Shown piece after piece: positions 1 through 6,394 of a DNA stretch of 6,568 bases. The notes beneath the pieces are model-generated. The model saw only the letters and a list, made by a program, of their open reading frames with translations. It was not told where the DNA came from and did not search any database. The stretch covers positions 1-6,568 of the forward strand of contig PXQK01000049.1 of assembly GCA_003022085.1 (NCBI GenBank), in the 5' to 3' direction. A program made the position numbers and the translations under genes. The stretch comes from Halobacteriales archaeon QH_10_65_19. GTDB taxonomy: Archaea > Halobacteriota > Halobacteria > Halobacteriales > Haloarculaceae. How positions within the stretch are numbered: position 1 is the first letter of the stretch; each line of letters begins with the position of its first letter.

Positions 1-1
1 A

Positions 2-655
2 CTCGCGCGGGACGAACGCGACAGCGAGCACCTCGCGTCGCTCGAGGACGCACTCGAACGGATGGAGACGATAATCGACGACACGCTCTCGCTGGCCAGG
101 AAAGGAGAGACCGTCGAGGAGACCGAGTCGGTGTCGCTGAGCGGGGTCGCCTCGCGGTCCTGGAACCAGGTCGAGACCGGCGGGGCTAGCCTCGAGATTG
201 TCGGCGACGAGGTCGTGCAGGCCGATCCCGACAGGCTCCGAAACGTCTTCGAGAACCTGTTCCGGAACGCTGTCGAACATGGTTCGACAAGCCCTGACTC
301 GCAGGCTCGTCAGGACGCCGTGGAGCACGACTCCACGAGCCCTCGCTCATCTTCGACTCGCGAGGACGCTGTCGAACATGGCGTCAACGGGGAACCGGAC
401 GGCCTGGCTGTCCGAATCGGACGCCTCCCCGGCGGCTTCTACGTCGAGGACACGGGACAGGGGATCCCGGTCGACCGACGCGAGGAGGTGTTCGACCTCG
501 GCCACTCCGGCGACAAGGACGGCACGGGCTTCGGGCTGGCGATCGTCGCGGAGATCGTCGAATCCCACGGCTGGGAGGTCGAGATCACCGAGAGCGACGA
601 GGGCGGGGCCCGGTTCGAGATTACCGGCGTCGACGTCGAATGTAGTGATTCGTGA
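2..655 (+). CDS. Sensor histidine kinase, C-terminal part (5' end outside the window)
   Basis: This is the ATP-binding end of a two-component sensor kinase, which phosphorylates its own histidine and passes the phosphate to a response regulator. The frame is open from base 2, so the ATG at 62 is internal and the sensor region and His box lie upstream of the window. The first 35 or so residues resemble the second helix of the DHp dimerisation domain (ALERMETIIDDTLSLAR). The HATPase_c motifs follow in order: N-box around 230-283 (NVFENLFRNAVEHG), G1 box DTGQGIP at 449-469, F-box-like EEVFDLGHS, and G2 box GTGFGLAI at 521-544. All key motifs look intact. The oddity is a repeat of about 33 residues between the N-box and the next strand (see the repeat entry). 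No transmembrane segment is visible in this part. The signal sensed cannot be told, and no response regulator is seen downstream. The stop TGA is at 653-655. The gene is convergent with the methyltransferase frame on the other strand. Confidence 0.93.
   Translation, partial: LARDERDSEHLASLEDALERMETIIDDTLSLARKGETVEETESVSLSGVASRSWNQVETGGASLEIVGDEVVQADPDRLRNVFENLFRNAVEHGSTSPDSQARQDAVEHDSTSPRSSSTREDAVEHGVNGEPDGLAVRIGRLPGGFYVEDTGQGIPVDRREEVFDLGHSGDKDGTGFGLAIVAEIVESHGWEVEITESDEGGARFEITGVDVECSDS
266..382 (+). repeat. In-frame palindromic tandem repeat inside the kinase N-box
   Basis: There are two full units, 266-313 (16 codons, starts NAVEHGSTSP) and 314-364 (17 codons, starts DAVEHDSTSP), then a partial third copy, DAVEHG, at 365-382. 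The first and third copies share an exact 16-base match (267-282 and 366-381), while the middle copy has drifted. Each unit can form two hairpins. Hairpin A is 271-289 in unit 1 (8 bp, 3-nt loop) and 319-337 in unit 2 (7 bp, 5-nt loop). Hairpin B is 293-314 in unit 1 (6 bp, 10-nt loop) and 341-365 in unit 2 (6 bp, 13-nt loop). Five pairs differ between units by matched changes on both sides of the stem. The reading frame is preserved, so the host protein gains an extra loop after the Mg-binding N-box helix. I infer a mobile or slippage-expanded palindromic element. Confidence 0.8.
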
Positions 656-1245
656 AAGGAATTGAGGATTCGTGACGGGGAAGCCCCCGACCGCTCGACT
701 CGAGGGTACCGGAAGACGGTCCTGCTCGCTCTACTGTGCGGGCTGTGACTCGCTGGCCTTCGCTCGCTGTGCTCGCGAAGACACCGCCCGCGAAGTGCTT
801 GCGTCTTCAGCATCGCGACCCGTCCGCCGGGACGGACCAGCGTGACCCAGTCACGGACCGCCGGCCCCGGGGCGTCGAGCATCCCGACCAGGAACGTCGA
901 GAGAACCGCGTCGGCCGCGGCGACCGGCGGCTGCGTCGCGTCCCCGCACACAGTGTGGACATTGTCCCAGCCAGCGCGGTCGATGCGCCGCCGCGCCCGG
1001 GCGAGCATCGCCGGCACGACGTCGACGCCGACGACACAGCCCCCCGGTCCGACCTGTTTCCGGAGATACGGGAAGTTCGCGCCGGTGCCACAGCCCATCT
1101 CGACAACGGTGTCGCCGGGCGAGAGATCCAGCGTGCCCGCGGCCAGGTCGCGCCAGGACCGTACGCCCGGTGCGGTGGCGACGAGGTCGTACAGCTGTGC
1201 ACACCGGCCGTAGAACGTGTCTGTGAGGTCGATGTCGTCGGCCAT
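439..1245 (-). CDS. Class I SAM-dependent methyltransferase, C-terminal part lost (likely truncated or decayed)
   Basis: Residues 1-146 (1245 down to 808) resemble a Rossmann-fold methyltransferase of the small UbiE/Methyltransf_11 type. An N-terminal helix has FYGRCAQLYD. Motif I is VVEMGCGTGANF near residues 47-58, the acidic end of strand 2 is VGVDVVPAML with Asp75, GDATQPP contains Asp102, motif II is DAVLSTFLVGMLD, and motif III is LVRPGGRVAML. The substrate is unknown. From residue 147 the similarity stops. The remaining 122 codons contain many A/T-ending and rare codons (AGA, AGG, CGA, CTT), and the last part runs antisense through the kinase gene to a TGA at 439-441. I therefore think the real domain ends near 808 and strands 6-7 of the fold are missing, so the product is probably inactive. 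The ATG at 1243-1245 has no convincing Shine-Dalgarno and no TATA box at the leaderless distance. Expression may depend on read-through from thiR. A new, shorter functional protein cannot be excluded. Confidence 0.6.
   Translation of the reverse strand: MADDIDLTDTFYGRCAQLYDLVATAPGVRSWRDLAAGTLDLSPGDTVVEMGCGTGANFPYLRKQVGPGGCVVGVDVVPAMLARARRRIDRAGWDNVHTVCGDATQPPVAAADAVLSTFLVGMLDAPGPAVRDWVTLVRPGGRVAMLKTQALRGRCLREHSERRPASHSPHSRASRTVFRYPRVERSGASPSRILNSFHESLHSTSTPVISNRAPPSSLSVISTSQPWDSTISATIASPKPVPSLSPEWPRSNTSSRRSTGIPCPVSST
656..807. other. Junction region between kinase stop and methyltransferase break
   Basis: This stretch of about 150 bases matches neither neighbour. It holds a 5-bp stem with a 4-nt loop at 676-689 (CGGGG, AAGC, CCCCG) about 20 nt after the kinase stop; it has no T-tract, so it is only a weak terminator candidate. 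It also holds recurrent GCTCGCT/CGCTCG words around 721-780 and a 7-base direct repeat CGCGAAG at 774-780 and 789-795. An inverted pair GAAGAC/GTCTTC (777-782 and 803-808) ends exactly where methyltransferase similarity stops. It may be a remnant of an inserted element, but no transposase or clear terminal repeats are visible. Confidence 0.35.
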
Positions 1246-1252
1246 GTGGTAT

Positions 1253-1282
1253 GGGGTGGTGTGGGGCGGTGTGGGGTGCCGT
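1253..1282. repeat. Three tandem G-rich decamers between thiR and the methyltransferase gene
   Basis: On the + strand three 10-base units follow one another: GGGGTGGTGT (1253-1262), GGGGCGGTGT (1263-1272) and GGGGTGCCGT (1273-1282). The last unit is degenerate. The repeat lies 7 bases upstream of the methyltransferase ATG, in the 72-base gap after thiR, and is C-rich in the sense of that transcript. It gives the region no A/T-rich promoter element. Only three G-tracts are closely spaced, so a four-tract quadruplex is not clearly supported. Confidence 0.6.
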
Positions 1283-1317
1283 GTGTTGTGGTGCTGTGAC
1301 TCCGGGAGGCGTGTCGG

Positions 1318-2217
1318 TCAGACGTCACACTCGCGCAGCGTCCTGGCGACAGTCGGGGCGTCCGGGCCAAGGATGTACAGCACCGGTTCGACGCCGAAGC
1401 CGCCGGTCTGGTAGAGCACGTCGGCGTCCGGTTGCGCTTCGAACGCGGCAGCTATCGCCTCCTCGACGGCGAGATCGGCGTTGAACTCCACCGGAACACC
1501 CCCCCGGGCGGCGAGTGCGTCGCGGATCGCCTCGGAGTAGGCGACGTTCAGCGCCGCACGGGCGTCGCTGCCGCTGTCCCGCGCCGACAGCAGGACGCCC
1601 GCGACGTGCTGGCTGACCCCGAACTCGGGCTCGCCGGGGACCGTCACCTGGCCGCCGACGTCGAGCAGGCGGCCCGGCACCGCCGCCACGTCGTCGATCG
1701 TCTCGGCCTCCGAGAGGCACTCGACGAGGTTCGATCCCACAGCCGGGATCCGCGGGGCAAACGACTCTGTGTTGCGGAGGATCCGGAGGCCGCGCCGGAC
1801 CGAGGCCCTGACCTGGCCGGTCTCCCGCAGCCTGCTGTCCGGGTCGTGGATCGCGAACTCGCCACCCGCGGCCGCCAGCTCCGGCACCGACTCGGCGTGC
1901 AGCGCCGCGAGTGTCCCGCCCCGCTCCAGCTTGCGGATACACACCTCCGCCTCGATCAAGGCCTCGACGGGCGTCATCTCGCCGTCGGCCAGCCCGTCTG
2001 CGAGCCCTGCAACCAGTTCCTGGACGACCTCGTCGGCTAGCAGCCGCTCGTTGCGGTCGACCTCGCCGTGGACGTACTTCGAGACAGCGCTCTGGCTGAT
2101 CCCCAGGAGATGGGCGACCTCGTTCTGGGTCAGCCCCTCCTCCCGGAGCGCCTCCGCGAGCAGCGAGCGGAAGGTGGGGAGAAACTCCTCGACGGCAATC
2201 TCCTCGATGAACTTCAT
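1318..2217 (-). CDS. thiR: ThiR-type thiamine regulator (HTH domain fused to ThiN)
   Basis: This 299-residue protein has an N-terminal XRE-like helix-turn-helix (about residues 14-55; core [20 protein letters not shown]). A helical linker comes next. A C-terminal ThiN domain (about 125-298) carries [36 protein letters not shown] and [16 protein letters not shown]. ThiN fused to ThiD is a thiamine-phosphate synthase. Fused to an HTH it is known in archaea as ThiR, a repressor of thiamine synthesis genes (thi4 and thiC in Haloferax) in which ThiN acts as ligand sensor. I infer that role here from the domain order and lack of a ThiD part. The ATG at 2215-2217 overlaps the dcd stop in an ATGA, pointing to translational coupling; a G-rich stretch lies just upstream. 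The length and both domains look complete. No thiamine gene is in the window, so its targets must lie elsewhere. Residual synthase activity cannot be ruled out. Confidence 0.9.
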   Translation of the reverse strand: MKFIEEIAVEEFLPTFRSLLAEALREEGLTQNEVAHLLGISQSAVSKYVHGEVDRNERLLADEVVQELVAGLADGLADGEMTPVEALIEAEVCIRKLERGGTLAALHAESVPELAAAGGEFAIHDPDSRLRETGQVRASVRRGLRILRNTESFAPRIPAVGSNLVECLSEAETIDDVAAVPGRLLDVGGQVTVPGEPEFGVSQHVAGVLLSARDSGSDARAALNVAYSEAIRDALAARGGVPVEFNADLAVEEAIAAAFEAQPDADVLYQTGGFGVEPVLYILGPDAPTVARTLRECDV

Positions 2218-4238
2218 TGCTCGCCCCCGAACTCTCTGTCGCCGCCGATGCGCGAGGCCTGCGGCCCAGCCTGTCCCTGGTACTTCGAGTTGCGCTCATC
2301 GCCGTAGGGCCGCTCCGCGGGGGACGTGAGGCGGGTAAAGGTCAGCTGGGAGATCCGCATCCCCGGCGAGAGCGCCACCGGCGCGGCGCCGAGGTTCGAC
2401 AGCTCCAGGGTGATCTGGCCGCGGTACCCGGGGTCGCACAGGCCGGCGGTGTTCGAGAGGAAGATCCCACCTCGACCACCGAGGAAGTTCTCGATTGTCT
2501 GCCCGTTGGGCTGTACTTCGAGGTCGTAGGTCGGTTCGACGCGGTCGGTCTCCTCGACGGCAACGACCTCCTCGAACCGAACGCCACCGTCGAGTATCTG
2601 GTCGAGACGGCTCGTGTCGACCCCTGCGTCGGTGTAAGCATCGCGGAACCGTTCGAGCGTGTCGCGCTTGACGGTTCCGTACTCCTCGTTTTCGACGTTC
2701 GAAATGCTCGACTTCGAGGAGTAGTCCATGGCCTTCGCTGCGTCGATCATTCGCATGCCTGCCCGTCTCCGGTACTCGCACAGTAGTTCGTTCGGGACGG
2801 GGACGTACTGTCCGCCGTTGTGAGCATCCGCTCCGAAATCGACGGCCCACATCTCGCCCGACCAGTCGACGTCGCTCCTCGGGATATGCGCCTTGCGTTC
2901 CCGGCTGTAAACGGAGGTCAACAAGCCAAGACGCGTTCCGAGATAGGCCGCGCGGTTTGCGAGTTCGGGGCTCGCCGTGTAGAGCGTGTCGCGCGTTTCT
3001 CTGCGATAGCCGTCCCCGTCGAGCAGACCGTCAAGTAATGCATGCAGTACGTCAGTCGGCCAGTCGAACGCACACTCCGGAATCGTTTTGTCCTGACCGG
3101 AACCGGCGAGTTCGCGGAATACCTTCGACCAGAGCGCCGAGCAGACCGTCAGTGTCGTCGTACGGTCGGTCTCGTACCACGAGAGGCGTGCGTCGTACTG
3201 GTCGAAGAACTCTGCGAAGCGATCGAGATGCTCTCGTTCGGTATGTGATACCTGGAGCTGTTTCCGCCGTGCCGATCCCTCCGCGACGTAGAAGCCGAGC
3301 GCCCAGCCGAACTCCGGTGACAGCGTCACGTGACGCGGGAGTCTGGTGTCACTCTGTTTGAACGCCACCTCGATTTGGTCCGGCGTCTCCGTTCGCGGGA
3401 GTGCATCCATCGGCACGCTGTCCTGTGCGTTGTACTGTCGTCTCGATCCAGCCGGAACACTCGACCAGTCGACCTCGCCGAGTCCGTCGCTTGCATACAG
3501 TGTCGTATCTCCGGGATCGAGTACGTCGAGCATGTCGATCTCTCCTGTCCTTCCGGGAGAATCCGGCAGCGTCGCCGGTACCATCACGTGTTGTCCCTCG
3601 GCGTCTTCACTGGCAATCCGAGTAACACCGCCGTGATCGTCGAGCGTGAAGAGGTTGTGGTCTTTCGTGACGTGAACCTCCCGTCCGGACGTGAGTCGTA
3701 CCCGATAGATTCGCTTGGTCGGATTCGTAATATAATCCGTCACCCGATGTGTACTCACCCGCAACGTCCGTGGGTCGAACGCGACGGCGCGTGCAGGTCG
3801 CTTGTTCTCCACGACGTCTCCGATTTCGTAAAAGCCGAAGCCGTCTTCGGGCGTCCACAGCAACACCTCTTCGTCGTAGGGAAGCGAGGCATGCACCACA
3901 ATCGCAAGACGGCCAAGCGACGAGCGGCCCTCGACGTGGGCGATCAGATCCGGAGGGATCTCGACGCGTTCGATTGTCGTTCCGAGCACGAAGTCGTCGG
4001 GGTGGAGGATGAACTCCTTGCCCTCCTCAACAACGGTCTCGTCGACGTACTCGTCAATTTCGCGCTCGCTGTCGGGGTGGATACAGGGGATGTTCGTGTG
4101 CTGGAACTCCAGGAACTCCCGTCCAAGGCGGAGGTCGACGCTCGCGGGCTGGATCTGCAGGTCGGGGTCCGCAAGTGGGTCGATGCCCAGGTCGCCGTTC
4201 TCGAGCCGGCGGCGGATGTCCGCGTCCGAGAGGATCAT
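2214..4238 (-). CDS. dcd: dCTP deaminase precursor interrupted by an intein
   Basis: Dcd converts dCTP to dUTP in the cytoplasm, supplying dUMP for thymidylate synthesis. The precursor has 674 residues: N-extein 1-117, intein 118-596 and C-extein 597-674. The joined exteins give 195 residues, the usual size for archaeal Dcd. The N-extein begins [20 protein letters not shown] and has [10 protein letters not shown] and the active-site block [15 protein letters not shown]. The C-extein has [19 protein letters not shown], with the predicted catalytic Glu in ITLEL, then SQLTFTRL and a C-terminal [10 protein letters not shown] block. The intein sits between the RSSLGR block and the catalytic Glu segment, so the unspliced precursor should be inactive. 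I chose the ATG at 4236-4238 because it matches the conserved Dcd N-terminus and lies about 27 nt from a TATA-like box. An in-frame GTG at 4254-4256 would add six residues. Some archaeal relatives are bifunctional DCD-DUT enzymes, which sequence alone does not exclude. The stop overlaps thiR. Confidence 0.95.
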   Translation of the reverse strand: MILSDADIRRRLENGDLGIDPLADPDLQIQPASVDLRLGREFLEFQHTNIPCIHPDSEREIDEYVDETVVEEGKEFILHPDDFVLGTTIERVEIPPDLIAHVEGRSSLGRLAIVVHASLPYDEEVLLWTPEDGFGFYEIGDVVENKRPARAVAFDPRTLRVSTHRVTDYITNPTKRIYRVRLTSGREVHVTKDHNLFTLDDHGGVTRIASEDAEGQHVMVPATLPDSPGRTGEIDMLDVLDPGDTTLYASDGLGEVDWSSVPAGSRRQYNAQDSVPMDALPRTETPDQIEVAFKQSDTRLPRHVTLSPEFGWALGFYVAEGSARRKQLQVSHTEREHLDRFAEFFDQYDARLSWYETDRTTTLTVCSALWSKVFRELAGSGQDKTIPECAFDWPTDVLHALLDGLLDGDGYRRETRDTLYTASPELANRAAYLGTRLGLLTSVYSRERKAHIPRSDVDWSGEMWAVDFGADAHNGGQYVPVPNELLCEYRRRAGMRMIDAAKAMDYSSKSSISNVENEEYGTVKRDTLERFRDAYTDAGVDTSRLDQILDGGVRFEEVVAVEETDRVEPTYDLEVQPNGQTIENFLGGRGGIFLSNTAGLCDPGYRGQITLELSNLGAAPVALSPGMRISQLTFTRLTSPAERPYGDERNSKYQGQAGPQASRIGGDREFGGEQ
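2451..3887 (-). mobile_element. Dcd intein with LAGLIDADG homing endonuclease (479 residues)
   Basis: This in-frame element splices itself out of the Dcd precursor; its endonuclease would cut intein-free dcd alleles to drive homing. Splice borders inferred from family alignment are [14 protein letters not shown] (Ser1) and [15 protein letters not shown] (terminal Asn, +1 Thr). Block B is [13 protein letters not shown], with the TxxH motif at intein residues 74-77. The endonuclease has two LAGLIDADG helices, [12 protein letters not shown] (acidic residue Glu, intein 203) and [11 protein letters not shown] (Asp, intein 292), consistent with an active enzyme. Blocks F/G are [19 protein letters not shown] and GGIFLSN. 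The residue before the terminal Asn is Ser instead of the usual His. A helix-turn-helix-like module follows the endonuclease core. Hand counts of single 60-base lines give about 57-60% GC here against 65-75% in lines outside it, in keeping with separate ancestry. The frame has no stops, so the element appears intact. Confidence 0.92.
2622..2798 (-). other. XRE-like helix-turn-helix module inside the intein
   Basis: Intein residues of about 364-422 read [20 protein letters not shown], then [20 protein letters not shown], then [17 protein letters not shown]. The spacing matches an XRE/HTH_3 domain: a first helix with a basic face, an Ala-rich second helix, a recognition helix with SSISNVENE, and a following helix starting DTLERF. 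It lies between the second LAGLIDADG helix and splicing blocks F/G. I infer a DNA-binding role, most simply in target-site recognition. This is a motif reading by eye. Confidence 0.6.
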
Positions 4239-4260
4239 ACCCACAGCACGGGCCACCAGC

Positions 4261-4267
4261 GAGTAAA
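4261..4267 (-). promoter_or_regulatory. TATA-like box of the dcd-thiR transcript
   Basis: TTTACTC on the - strand has its centre about 27 nt upstream of the dcd ATG at 4238. That is the archaeal TATA-to-start distance, so transcription would begin at or next to the ATG, giving a leaderless mRNA. No Shine-Dalgarno precedes this ATG. The transcript would also carry thiR. Confidence 0.5.
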
Positions 4268-4271
4268 GTCT

Positions 4272-4293
4272 CCCGGTCCTTCGGGTGTCCGGG
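4272..4293 (-). terminator. Weak hairpin after the DHH-family gene
   Basis: CCCGG and CCGGG arms with a 12-nt loop lie in the 75-base gap between the DHH gene stop (4314) and the dcd start. There is no real T-tract after it, only the TTT of the dcd TATA box, so it is a poor candidate for an archaeal terminator. It could equally be chance in high-GC DNA. Confidence 0.2.
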
Positions 4294-4313
4294 TACAGAA
4301 CCGTCGGGGCCGG

Positions 4314-6371
4314 CTACGCCGTCGCGGCCGAGGAGAGTTCCGCGGCGAGTGCCTCGAGGAGCGCCTCGCGGGCAACGTTGCGTTCGCCGGCGAGGAACTC
4401 GACACGACCGTCGCGTGCGCCGCGGGCATCGAGGGCCGCGGCAGACGCGTGTTCGCTGGCAGTTTCGACCAGCGCGCGGACGTCCAGATCGGCGTCGCTC
4501 CGGATGTAGGCCTCGTCGGTGGCGACGCCGACGAGCGCGGCGGCCTCGTCGCGGTGGCGCCGGTACAGCTCGTCGAGCAACAGCGGCTCCGGCGGGAACT
4601 CGTAGCGGTGGGTGTACGCCTCGGTGTCGAGCACGAGCACCGTCTCGCCGTCGACTGTCCGGCGCTCCAGGTTCGCCTCGGCGGTCTCGATCTCGGCCGC
4701 CATCCGGGTGCGGTACTGCTCGCTGACGTGGCCGGCCAGCCCGACCGGGTCGTCGGCCTCGTCGGCGAACAACAGGTCGATGATCAGCTCGCGCTTGTCC
4801 TCGTAGGACTGGTAGAACGCCTCGAGGGCGATTGCCTCGCGGAGTTCGGTGACGGCCGTCTCGTCGTAGCCGGCCTCCGCCGCGAGGTCGCTGTACGCCG
4901 TGGGGATCTCCTCCCAGAAGCTGACGGCGGGCAGGTGCGCGAGGTCGTCGCGCACGTCGGGGTTAACGTGTGCCGCGACGTTCGCACCCAGCGCGGTCGC
5001 GGTGGTCGCCGGCGCGCCCGACCCCGCCGGGCTGACGAAGACGTCGACCGCCGACTCGACCTCCGCGTCGATCGCCCGCTCGTCGATGACGACCCGGCGC
5101 GCGCCGTAGATGTCGAGCAGGTCGAACCCGTCGAGCGACTCGGCGGAGCCGCCGGCGGCGACGAAGACGAACAGCGGGACCGCCTCGTCGTGCCGGCTCT
5201 TGTTCGAGAGCATCGTCGTCACGTCCTTTGTCGCGTCGTCCATGTCGTAGATCGACCCCTCCAGGGGCCGCCGGTCGAAGTAGTGGTACTCGGCGTCGCC
5301 GCCGCCGTGTTCTTCGCGGATCAGCGGCAGCGTCGCCCGCTCGATAGCGGTGCTGGCCACGTACCCGTCGGCGGTGGCGGCGTGGCGCACGACGACCGGC
5401 TGCCCTTCGAGCACTGCCCGCCGGATCGCGGTCGCGGCGTCGCGGATCCCCTCGGTGACTCCCTCGACCGCCTCGTCGGCGGCCAGCGGCTCGACCGCAT
5501 CGGGTCGCGCCCGCTCGGTTATCGCCTCGCGCATCCGCTCGGCCACGGCCTCGCGCTCCTCCGCTTCGAGGATCACGAGCGCCTCCGTCTCGACCTGGAG
5601 CTCGTTGCGCCGGCGCTCGACCTCGCCCTCGATGCGGACGACGTCGCCCTCGTCGGCCGCCGGGTAGGCCCGGACGCCGGCCTCCTCGAAGGCCGCACAC
5701 TCGATCGTTCCCGTCTCGTCGCGGAGTTGGAAGACGGTCGGCCCGCTTGTCTGTCTGGCCGTCTCGATCTCGCCCTCGACGCGGACCCGCTTGCCGACGT
5801 ACTCCGACAGTTCGGCGACTGTCATGCCTTCCGCCTCGGACAGTTTCCGGTTGTTCGCCGCCCCGTCGGCAGTCGCCGATCCGGCAGTGCCGGCCGCCTC
5901 CGCGTCGTCGTCTCCCGTGGTCGAGGACCTGTCGTTCGGCGAGTGCTGGACTGTCGGCGTAGACGTTCCGGCCTCCGCGTCGTCTTTTTCGGCGAGCAGT
6001 TCCTCGTCGGCGTCGGGGTCGTCGATGAGCGCCCCCCGGAACCGGGATCTGTCCTGGCGGATCGACCATCCGAGGTCGACGTTACCGTTGTCACGGATGT
6101 TCTGGACCTGGACGTACACGGTGTCGCCCGGCTCCAGTTCCATACTGTCGAGACGCCGGTCCAGCTCGCTTTTGTGCAGCAAGCCGGTGACGCTGTCGCC
6201 GATGTCGACGAAGATGCCGAACTCGGCGTACCCGTCGATCGTGCCGCGGTAGTACCGGCCGGCGGTCAGTTCCCCCGGCTGGTCCCCGCGGAACTCGAAC
6301 ACGACGTCTTCTTCGTGGATGTCACAGACGCGGCCGTCGACAGACGTACCGCAGATGATACACGAACCCAT
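4314..6371 (-). CDS. RecJ-like DHH-family protein with zinc finger, S1 and OB domains
   Basis: This 685-residue cytoplasmic protein is predicted to bind nucleic acid. An N-terminal zinc-ribbon-like motif has Cys4, Cys7, Cys16 and His19. An S1 domain follows (about 37-107; YRGTIDGYAEFGIFVDIGD). Next comes an acidic, low-complexity linker (115-175), an OB fold (about 182-268; VRVEGEIETARQTSGPTVFQ) and a DHH/RecJ-like core (about 320-550) with a C-terminal DHHA1-like region. Archaeal DHH/RecJ proteins act as nucleases or as GINS partners in replication and repair. Here the catalytic motifs are eroded. Motif I reads RHAATADGYVAS (329-340), with Thr where the first Asp is expected. The DHH motif reads VVIDERAI (427-434), and no GGGH is seen in the C-terminal part. 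I therefore suspect a weak or non-catalytic, Cdc45-like scaffold or single-strand binder. The ATG at 6369-6371 is supported by the MGSCIICG start and a TATA box 27 nt upstream. The stop TAG is at 4314-4316. I cannot say which RecJ paralogue it is. Confidence 0.85.
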   Translation of the reverse strand: MGSCIICGTSVDGRVCDIHEEDVVFEFRGDQPGELTAGRYYRGTIDGYAEFGIFVDIGDSVTGLLHKSELDRRLDSMELEPGDTVYVQVQNIRDNGNVDLGWSIRQDRSRFRGALIDDPDADEELLAEKDDAEAGTSTPTVQHSPNDRSSTTGDDDAEAAGTAGSATADGAANNRKLSEAEGMTVAELSEYVGKRVRVEGEIETARQTSGPTVFQLRDETGTIECAAFEEAGVRAYPAADEGDVVRIEGEVERRRNELQVETEALVILEAEEREAVAERMREAITERARPDAVEPLAADEAVEGVTEGIRDAATAIRRAVLEGQPVVVRHAATADGYVASTAIERATLPLIREEHGGGDAEYHYFDRRPLEGSIYDMDDATKDVTTMLSNKSRHDEAVPLFVFVAAGGSAESLDGFDLLDIYGARRVVIDERAIDAEVESAVDVFVSPAGSGAPATTATALGANVAAHVNPDVRDDLAHLPAVSFWEEIPTAYSDLAAEAGYDETAVTELREAIALEAFYQSYEDKRELIIDLLFADEADDPVGLAGHVSEQYRTRMAAEIETAEANLERRTVDGETVLVLDTEAYTHRYEFPPEPLLLDELYRRHRDEAAALVGVATDEAYIRSDADLDVRALVETASEHASAAALDARGARDGRVEFLAGERNVAREALLEALAAELSSAATA

Positions 6372-6372
6372 T

Positions 6373-6389
6373 GCATGGCTAAAACATGC
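6373..6389. promoter_or_regulatory. Palindrome between TATA box and start codon (possible operator)
   Basis: GCATG (6373-6377) and CATGC (6385-6389) form an inverted repeat with a 7-base A/T-rich centre. It occupies about -2 to -18 relative to the start codon, where a bound repressor would block initiation. No regulator can be assigned. Confidence 0.3.
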
Positions 6390-6394
6390 CCGGC

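Noticed and set aside
266..382. CRISPR-like array
   Set aside because: Units are adjacent, in frame and coding, with no unique spacers between repeats and no cas genes.
656..808. A frameshift as the cause of methyltransferase loss
   Set aside because: None of the three - strand frames in this stretch resumes the expected C-terminal strands of the fold.
1253..1306. G-quadruplex upstream of the methyltransferase
   Set aside because: Only three G4 tracts are close together; the next GGG is about 27 bases away, so a stable four-tract structure is not supported.
736..2040. Open frames on the + strand opposite the methyltransferase and thiR (736-1299 and 1432-2040)
   Set aside because: They are antisense to genes with clear domains and have Arg/Pro-rich shadow composition.
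4239..4256. GTG start for dcd six codons upstream
   Set aside because: The ATG at 4238 matches the conserved Dcd N-terminus and the TATA-to-start distance; the extra residues MARAVG match nothing I recognise.
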